From: a virus
Virus record (IMG/VR): IMGVR_UViG_3300042486_000027
Location: 1 to 26,693 of that record
Length of the DNA stretch: 26,693 bases
Direction: 5' to 3' (one strand)
Shown here: in pieces, positions 21,962 to 26,693 of the stretch
Layout of the letters: each line of letters starts with the position of its first letter
Numbering within the stretch: position 1 is the first letter of the stretch
Position numbers and translations under genes: made by a program
Notes under the pieces: model-generated
Databases searched by the model: none
Told to the model about the DNA's origin: nothing
What the model saw: the letters and a program-made list of their open reading frames with translations, nothing else

Positions 21962-22166
21962 TGTTTATATCCTCCAATTGGGGTTCTTGTTCATTACAAA
22001 TTTTCTGACAGCATGGTTCGCAAATGTATGTCTGGAATGGAACACCATTCTCTTCACCATGAAGACAGAGTGCAGCATCTTTCGTAGGATGGATGCCACA
22101 CCCACAATGATCACACGTTTTCGTAGTCTTCCGAAATATCTTCATCAGAAATTGCCACATTTTCAT
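21945..22166 (-). CDS. Small Cys-rich (zinc-ribbon-like) protein overlapping uvsX
   Basis: The 73-residue protein has a putative zinc site: CDHCGCG (C18, C21) and later CEPCCQKIC, flanking HPTKDAALCLHGEENGVPFQ. Its first 18 residues are encoded inside the 3' end of the recombinase gene in another frame. The start at 22166 has GGAG 7 nt upstream; an internal ATG at 22145 is an alternative. In T4, gene 40 lies between uvsX and 41, but this protein does not resemble gp40. A small regulatory or scaffold role in the replisome is possible from position only. Confidence 0.75.
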   Translation of the reverse strand: MKMWQFLMKIFRKTTKTCDHCGCGIHPTKDAALCLHGEENGVPFQTYICEPCCQKICNEQEPQLEDINIVEED

Positions 22167-23175
22167 TCTCCATCATTTGTCCACCTGCCATGCGATACCG
22201 CGACTCAATCCATGTACCGAATGTCGGATCAGTCAAGACTGGCAACCAAAATTCCTTGTTGTAAGTATCACCAAGACGATACTTCTTTTCTTCATCAACT
22301 CGTTGATACCAACCATTGCTTGGTTTAATCACGTGACCCGACTCAAGCGCCATGTCGAGCAGACCAGACCACTTACTGATACCACCCTCAAAGGTAACTT
22401 CAATTGGGATCTTGCTCTTTTCTCGGACGAAGCGAGACTTCTCAACGTTGATAATAAAGTTGTAACCAACTACCTCAGTGCCTTGCTTCTCTTGCTGGCG
22501 ACCAATGATAAAAATGTTATCAGCAGAGTAGTAGATACCAGTACCACCAGAGACGATTGCCTTGGGGAACATACCGATTTCCATATAAGTGTGATTGACC
22601 ACGACCATAGGAATATCCTTGATGGTAAGATGTGGCGTAATCATACGGAACAGTGACTTCATCTGTTTGGCACGAGTCATATCAGCAACCGACTTACCAT
22701 CGAGAGCATCATCGACTTCTTTCTTAGATGCCAAGTTACCAACAGAGTCTACAACAATCATGACACGATCCTTACGCTCAAGTTCGTTGACTTGCTTCAT
22801 AATATCGTGCTTCAACTGCTCAATGTCGGTGATCGGTGTATGAATAATCTTGTTGGTATCAATACCAAAGTTCTCAAAGTAAGACTGTGGTGCACCAAAC
22901 TCCGAGTCATAGAACAGAACAACACCATCCTCATACTTATCTAGGAAACTCTTTAGAAGCATCATAGCAAACGCTGTCTTGAAGTGCTTAGATGGACCAG
23001 CGAAGATGGTCAATCCTGGTGTCAAACCACCGTCCAACTTACCCGAAAGTGCTACGTTCAATGCAGGAACTGCAGTTTGAATTAGATCCTTCGTACTGAA
23101 CAACTTACTTTGAGAGAGAACATTAGTCTCTTTAATTGTGCTGTTCTTCTTAATTCTATCAATTAACTCACTCAT
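22111..23175 (-). CDS. uvsX: UvsX/RecA-like recombinase
   Basis: UvsX coats single-stranded DNA and drives strand exchange for recombination-dependent replication and repair. From the ATG at 23175 (MSELIDRIKKNSTIKE) the protein has 354 residues; this start overlaps the polymerase stop as ATGA, so I reject the upstream extension to 23217. The P-loop is FAGPSKHFKTAFAM (residues 60-67), degenerate as in T4 UvsX (GPSKSFKS) rather than the bacterial GxxxxGKT. Further signs are VVLFYDSEFG, RVMIVVDSVGNLAS (Walker B), MVVVNHTYMEIG and VSGGTGIYYSADNI. The C-terminus is acidic (ISDEDISEDYENV), as in T4 UvsX, where the tail regulates DNA binding. Confidence 0.95.
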   Translation of the reverse strand: MSELIDRIKKNSTIKETNVLSQSKLFSTKDLIQTAVPALNVALSGKLDGGLTPGLTIFAGPSKHFKTAFAMMLLKSFLDKYEDGVVLFYDSEFGAPQSYFENFGIDTNKIIHTPITDIEQLKHDIMKQVNELERKDRVMIVVDSVGNLASKKEVDDALDGKSVADMTRAKQMKSLFRMITPHLTIKDIPMVVVNHTYMEIGMFPKAIVSGGTGIYYSADNIFIIGRQQEKQGTEVVGYNFIINVEKSRFVREKSKIPIEVTFEGGISKWSGLLDMALESGHVIKPSNGWYQRVDEEKKYRLGDTYNKEFWLPVLTDPTFGTWIESRYRMAGGQMMENENVAISDEDISEDYENV

Positions 23176-25700
23176 GCAAATAAATCCTCCAATGATGCGG
23201 TTACTTCGGTTTTCCAACCAAGACCTTCAATAATTTGTTTAATTGGTTCCAAGAAACTCTTCTCGAACATTGTATTATAATCTACATAACGATGAATGTC
23301 AAGCTCTTTTGGAATCTTTCCAACGAATGCAATACAATTCTCACGAATGTGATTGGGTTCTTTCAAGTAAAGAAACTTAATCTTTTCTCCCTCTTGAATT
23401 ACTTCATATTTCTTATCTAATTTATTCTTACGCAACAGATGGTTATACATCAACGCACCTCGAACATGTATCGGTGTTCCCTTGGAATAGATGTCTGCAC
23501 CAGAAGTATACTTCATCAGTCCATTTACGCCACGAGGAAATGCGATTTGCTCTGGTTCAAACTTGTTAAACATCATACGAGTATGCTCAATAAAACTCTG
23601 TAGAGTTTTCTCGTCAGTTGTCAATGCCAGTCTTACTGCTTCCTTGAGACTCTCGCGAACAGGTGCTGGAGTCGAGGAACGAACAATTTCGAGACCCATA
23701 ACTTTGAGTTTTGGTTCTTTGTATCGGACACCCTCGTTGTCATAGACGTTAAGTGCATACCTTTTCTTCGCAACCCAGAGACCACGTTCCGCGATTGCCT
23801 CACGTTTGAATATAATTTTCTTCTGAAATGCGTTCGTGTAGTCTGCAAGTTGATCACAACTCTGGTTGATTGCCTCTGTGATTTTCTCTTCGCAGATTTT
23901 ATCGAGAACATCAATGAGTTTATCACGTGATAGATTGCCATAAAACTTACGAACAAGAGGGTCCAAGGAAATATAACAAGAATCAGTATCACTGTAGAAA
24001 GAGTAGTTGTGTCCATTTGTACCTACGACCTTATTAAGATAAACATCAAGTGCTGTGCCGACTTTCTGAATAATATACTGACCAGTCATCGTGATACCCT
24101 CGGCAATACGGGAATCATAATAACGGAAATATTCATTTGCCAACGCACCGAACAGCGAGTTCAATTGAATCTTTCTTGCCATCTGAAAGTTATTATACTT
24201 AGAGATGTCATTCTTCAGTTTAGGATTCTTAGTTTGTTCATATTCTTTCTGTGCGATAATCATCAACTTCTTATAGCGTTGACGGTCATCAAAGAACTTC
24301 TGAACAATCTCAGGAAACATTCCCATCTTTTTACGAGTGAAGCAATAACCATTCGCAGTCATGCAATGATCAGCATCCTTGAGATCATCGAGGTCATACT
24401 TTTGACCGAGCAATCCTTTCACCGTTGTATCTTTTGTTGCATTCGGAACAATAGTCTCGGGTGATTGGTTGTACTGCATAATAATTGACGGATACAGAGA
24501 GGTCGCATCAAAAGAAACAACCCAATCGTACTGTCCAGGTTTTGGTTCCTGGACATATGCACCTTCAATCTGTCGTCCACGACTCTCTTTTTTCTGGGGA
24601 ATCTGAATATTTAAATCATGAAGGTGATTGTAAATGATACAATCCCACGTGCGAACCTGAGAGAAAACATCCGTATAATTGCACTTACCATCGTACGCCA
24701 TTGTGAGCACAAGTTCAATCAGTTTCATTTTGCGCTCAAGCGCATCAACGATCTCAACGTCTCGAATGTTATACTCTACAAATTTCTGCCAATCCTTACT
24801 ATAGAATTCTCGGAAGGAGTCATATGGGTTTTCCATCTTCTTGAGATCTAACTCGACCTCACCGATGTAGTCAAGTTTATAATTCTCCCGACGAACATAT
24901 GTAAACTTCTTGTAGAGATCAAGATAGTCAATGATGGCAACACCAGTGATGTCATATGAAACATGCTCGCGACCCATAATCGTTATGTTCTTACGACGAA
25001 CAAGTCCCCATGGAGAGAACTTCTTCTTCATGGTTGTATCATCTTCAGAGCAGAACAATCGTTCAACTCGAGAGATTAGATACGCGATATCGAATAGTTC
25101 GCAGTTCCAACCTGTAATGATGTCAGGATAATTCTCAGAGTAGAAACGAATGAACGTCTCGAGGAGATCACGCTCATTATCGCACTTGACATACAGAAAC
25201 TTGTTGCCTTGGGCGCGAAGGTTCTCGACTTCCTCACACTTGTCATCAAAATTACCACAACCGAACGTGATAATCTGCCGAGTATTAAGATTCTTGACTG
25301 TGATCAGGAGAACTTCTTCTATGGGATTTTGAACATCAGGAAACCCCTGTTCGGCAGAAGTTTCAATATCGATTGTCTGAATGTTTAGTTGAGTAATATC
25401 CCAGAGGATTTCTCCAGGATAGGTATGGGTAATATATTGATACCCATAATTAGTCTGCCCATAGATCGGGAAGTTCTCTACCTCACCATAGGTCTTAACA
25501 AAGTCTTTTGCTTCATTGTTGTCAGCAAATTCTACAGGTTGTAAGTCCTCTCCATATAGAGACTTAAACTTGCTGGGTTCTTTCGACTTCACATACAGTG
25601 TCGGGGAGAAGTCTTCCCTCTTAATAAAACGCACACCATTATGTATTCCTCGGACTAAAACCTTAGAACCATATTGGTGTGCGCATGTATAAAATTTCAT
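23172..25700 (-). CDS. 43: Family B DNA polymerase, T4 gp43-like
   Basis: The replicative polymerase carries both proofreading and synthesis sites. Exo I is TIDIETSAEQG (D111, E113), Exo II GWNCELFDIAYL (D204), and Exo III EYNIRDVEIVD (Y310, D314). Polymerase motif A is DATSLYPSIIMQYN (D398), motif B QMARKIQLNSLFGALANEYF, and motif C SFYSDTDSCYIS (D571, D573). The 842 residues are slightly shorter than T4 gp43 (898). Clamp-interaction at the very C-terminus (SLEDLFA) fits a PIP-like tail. GAGGGA lies before the ATG at 25700, and a sigma70-like promoter sits about 26 nt upstream. It heads the early/middle block polymerase-uvsX-helicase. Confidence 0.98.
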   Translation of the reverse strand: MKFYTCAHQYGSKVLVRGIHNGVRFIKREDFSPTLYVKSKEPSKFKSLYGEDLQPVEFADNNEAKDFVKTYGEVENFPIYGQTNYGYQYITHTYPGEILWDITQLNIQTIDIETSAEQGFPDVQNPIEEVLLITVKNLNTRQIITFGCGNFDDKCEEVENLRAQGNKFLYVKCDNERDLLETFIRFYSENYPDIITGWNCELFDIAYLISRVERLFCSEDDTTMKKKFSPWGLVRRKNITIMGREHVSYDITGVAIIDYLDLYKKFTYVRRENYKLDYIGEVELDLKKMENPYDSFREFYSKDWQKFVEYNIRDVEIVDALERKMKLIELVLTMAYDGKCNYTDVFSQVRTWDCIIYNHLHDLNIQIPQKKESRGRQIEGAYVQEPKPGQYDWVVSFDATSLYPSIIMQYNQSPETIVPNATKDTTVKGLLGQKYDLDDLKDADHCMTANGYCFTRKKMGMFPEIVQKFFDDRQRYKKLMIIAQKEYEQTKNPKLKNDISKYNNFQMARKIQLNSLFGALANEYFRYYDSRIAEGITMTGQYIIQKVGTALDVYLNKVVGTNGHNYSFYSDTDSCYISLDPLVRKFYGNLSRDKLIDVLDKICEEKITEAINQSCDQLADYTNAFQKKIIFKREAIAERGLWVAKKRYALNVYDNEGVRYKEPKLKVMGLEIVRSSTPAPVRESLKEAVRLALTTDEKTLQSFIEHTRMMFNKFEPEQIAFPRGVNGLMKYTSGADIYSKGTPIHVRGALMYNHLLRKNKLDKKYEVIQEGEKIKFLYLKEPNHIRENCIAFVGKIPKELDIHRYVDYNTMFEKSFLEPIKQIIEGLGWKTEVTASLEDLFA

Positions 25701-25725
25701 GTAAATCCCTCATCAATCAAATTAT

Positions 25726-25754
25726 ATTATACCATAAAAACATCATAAAGTAAA
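25726..25754 (-). promoter_or_regulatory. Sigma70-like promoter upstream of DNA polymerase
   Basis: TTTACT (25754-25749), a 17-nt spacer and a perfect TATAAT (25731-25726) lie in the 59-nt gap before the polymerase gene. The predicted leader is about 19 nt and includes the ribosome site. The 15-mer at 25748-25762 is identical to that at the primase promoter and starts with the stop codon of the nuclease gene. Confidence 0.78.
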
Positions 25755-25759
25755 GGGAT

Positions 25760-26407
25760 TTAGCGAAGTTTATATCCAATCTTTGCTTCTAGTTCTTCCA
25801 GTTTCATTGTTGAAACCTGTGACTTGGGAACGAGATTGTCTACGATATAGACTGCAATATTTCCACTCTCGAAAAATGCAACCTTATAAAGAAAGTCTGG
25901 AACTGGAACTTTACTCTTACCAACCAACGTTGGATTCTTAGAGTAATATGCACCAGTCACAACCCACTTGAAGGGAACCGAACGAACACGCTCCTCAAGA
26001 TTCTTCCATGCAATACGGTTGACCGAAGGCAACTGTGGTGTCATGTTAGTCATCAGGAAAGTGTCTGACATTTCTTTTGGATCATCTGCATTTGCAGCAG
26101 GAACCATGTGTCCACGATCGTAACCAGAGTTGGTATAATCAGCATGAGTTGGCGAGTCAGCAATGCGCTTATCTGGACGGAAGTCGTCAGTACGTGGAGT
26201 TTTCTTTACTCGTTCCTGTGCAATCTCAGTTGAGAAAACGTTTGCGTTGCGAGCATCGTCGTAAACAATTGCATAGAAAGAATTACAGAGAACCGTAGTA
26301 TTTGGTACTACGATTTCTTTGCCATTCGGATAGAACTGATCACACGGGGACGCATTAGCAGCAGTCGGCAGAGCGAACAGAAATAGAGCAGCAATTAATG
26401 GTTTCAT
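25760..26407 (-). CDS. Exported DNA/RNA non-specific endonuclease (DRGH family)
   Basis: A Sec signal peptide (MKPLIAALFLFALPTAANA, cut expected after A19) precedes a beta-beta-alpha-metal nuclease. Catalytic motif DRGHMVPAANAD has the general base H100. TNMTPQLPSVNRIAWKNLEE supplies N121, N130 and E138, matching N110, the Mg ligand N119 and E127 of Serratia nuclease. Two Cys (C22, C41) may form a disulphide in the periplasm. It should degrade DNA and RNA outside the cytoplasm, so it cannot simply recycle host chromosome before lysis. It overlaps the upstream gene as ATGA, and its stop begins the 15-mer of the polymerase promoter. NUC1-type family membership is firm; role is inference. Confidence 0.93.
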   Translation of the reverse strand: MKPLIAALFLFALPTAANASPCDQFYPNGKEIVVPNTTVLCNSFYAIVYDDARNANVFSTEIAQERVKKTPRTDDFRPDKRIADSPTHADYTNSGYDRGHMVPAANADDPKEMSDTFLMTNMTPQLPSVNRIAWKNLEERVRSVPFKWVVTGAYYSKNPTLVGKSKVPVPDFLYKVAFFESGNIAVYIVDNLVPKSQVSTMKLEELEAKIGYKLR

Positions 26408-26693
26408 ATAATGATTTTGCTTTCTGGAACGACTAGACCCGAACCATACCGAGTATTATACTCATTGAGCATACCAACTTCTGGGTCAAAAATTGAAACA
26501 ATTGCACCACCACGAACAGGAACAATACCGTCCTTAGCATAGGGGCAGAATGGAGCAAGTCCAATGCCAAACTGGTTATTTTGACCTTGGGGAACCATCA
26601 TAATTAGTAGAGGTTTACTGAGAACAACAAGGTTTCCATCATCAAACTCAGAAACATCTGCAATGATTTCATCCCCACTGATCAACTTAACAC
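26404..26693 (-). CDS. Small phage protein, 5' end beyond window
   Basis: The frame is open to the right edge (codons for V-K before L-I-S-G-D-E-I-I), so the true start lies outside; the in-frame TTG at 26685 has no good ribosome site and falls within the conserved-looking part. The readable portion, VKLISGDEIIADVSEFDDGN then LVVLSKPLLIMMVPQ, resembles small phage proteins with an Sm-like barrel start (x-V-K-L-I-S/T-G-E-E-I-I-A-x-V), as I recall them. It has no membrane span. Its TGA overlaps the nuclease ATG. Function unknown. Confidence 0.72.
   Translation of the reverse strand, partial: VKLISGDEIIADVSEFDDGNLVVLSKPLLIMMVPQGQNNQFGIGLAPFCPYAKDGIVPVRGGAIVSIFDPEVGMLNEYNTRYGSGLVVPESKIII

Noticed and set aside
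23176-23217. N-terminal extension of UvsX to 23217
   Set aside because: It would overlap the polymerase C-terminus by 46 nt; the ATG at 23175 makes a neat ATGA overlap and gives a usual UvsX start.
24009-24464. 151-codon plus-strand frame opposite the DNA polymerase
   Set aside because: It is antisense to a fully conserved polymerase region, has no recognisable motif, and no plus-strand gene organisation exists anywhere in the window. The same applies to the other plus-strand frames (e.g. 5524-5967, 22177-22656, 9801-10097).
1-26693. CRISPR array, insertion sequence or integrase/attachment site
   Set aside because: I saw no regularly spaced direct repeats, transposase or integrase motifs on either strand; the region is a compact lytic-phage gene block.

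Overview
The window is a gap-free piece of a T4-like (myovirus-type) tailed-phage genome. Every gene I can support reads on the minus strand, and most neighbours touch or overlap (ATGA, TAATG or GTGA junctions). A family B DNA polymerase, a UvsX-type recombinase, a gp41-type helicase and a gp61-type primase identify the T4-like replication core. TATAAATA boxes directly upstream of virion-type genes match the T4 late-promoter signature. A nested Rz/Rz1 spanin pair with a lipobox, plus a nuclease with a Sec signal peptide, point to a Gram-negative host. The gene style (ThyX, 2OG-Fe(II) oxygenase, DUF6321-type and EEVE-motif virion proteins) resembles marine T4-like phages; that last point is recall, not a database result.

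Layout, in the direction of transcription (right to left). 26.7-25.8 kb: a truncated small protein and an exported DRGH nuclease. 25.75-18.8 kb: an early/middle block starting at a sigma70-like promoter, with DNA polymerase, UvsX, a small Cys-rich protein, helicase, a 2OG-Fe(II) oxygenase, a second sigma70-like promoter, tRNA-Arg(UCU), an unknown protein and a glycosyltransferase. It ends at an 84-nt inverted-repeat element followed by T5. 18.7-3.8 kb: a late block with three TATAAATA boxes. It carries a ligase-like enzyme, a double nucleotidyltransferase, a holin candidate, nested spanins, an unknown protein, a large modular basic protein, a DUF6321-like protein, a Dps ferritin, a large EEVE-repeat protein, virion proteins, then a lysis region (membrane proteins, two-domain endolysin, EF-hand microprotein, coiled-coil membrane protein). 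3.8-0 kb: a third sigma70-like promoter opening a nucleotide/replication block of primase, two unknowns, ThyX, two small proteins, a MazG-like protein and the start of a class I ribonucleotide reductase.

The most interesting reading is a set of probable head-packaged (ejected) proteins. Three late proteins begin with the same 10-residue pattern, M-x-S-F-x-x-[FY]-[IL]-x-E. It matches the T4 internal-protein capsid-targeting sequence MKTYQEFIAE, which the prohead protease cuts after the final Glu. One of the three carries nucleic-acid ligase motifs I, III, IV and V. Another fuses a Pol-beta-like nucleotidyltransferase to an HxGH cytidylyltransferase-like domain. The phage may therefore deliver a nucleic-acid repair or modification kit with its DNA. 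Nearby are a Dps with intact ferroxidase ligands and two large repeat-built basic proteins that could also be head components.

Regulation visible in the sequence: three sigma70-like promoters, all with 17-bp spacers, sit just after upstream stop codons. Two share an identical 15-mer that begins with the stop codon. The primase promoter predicts transcription starting at the A of its ATG (a leaderless mRNA) and has a 13-bp palindrome in its spacer.
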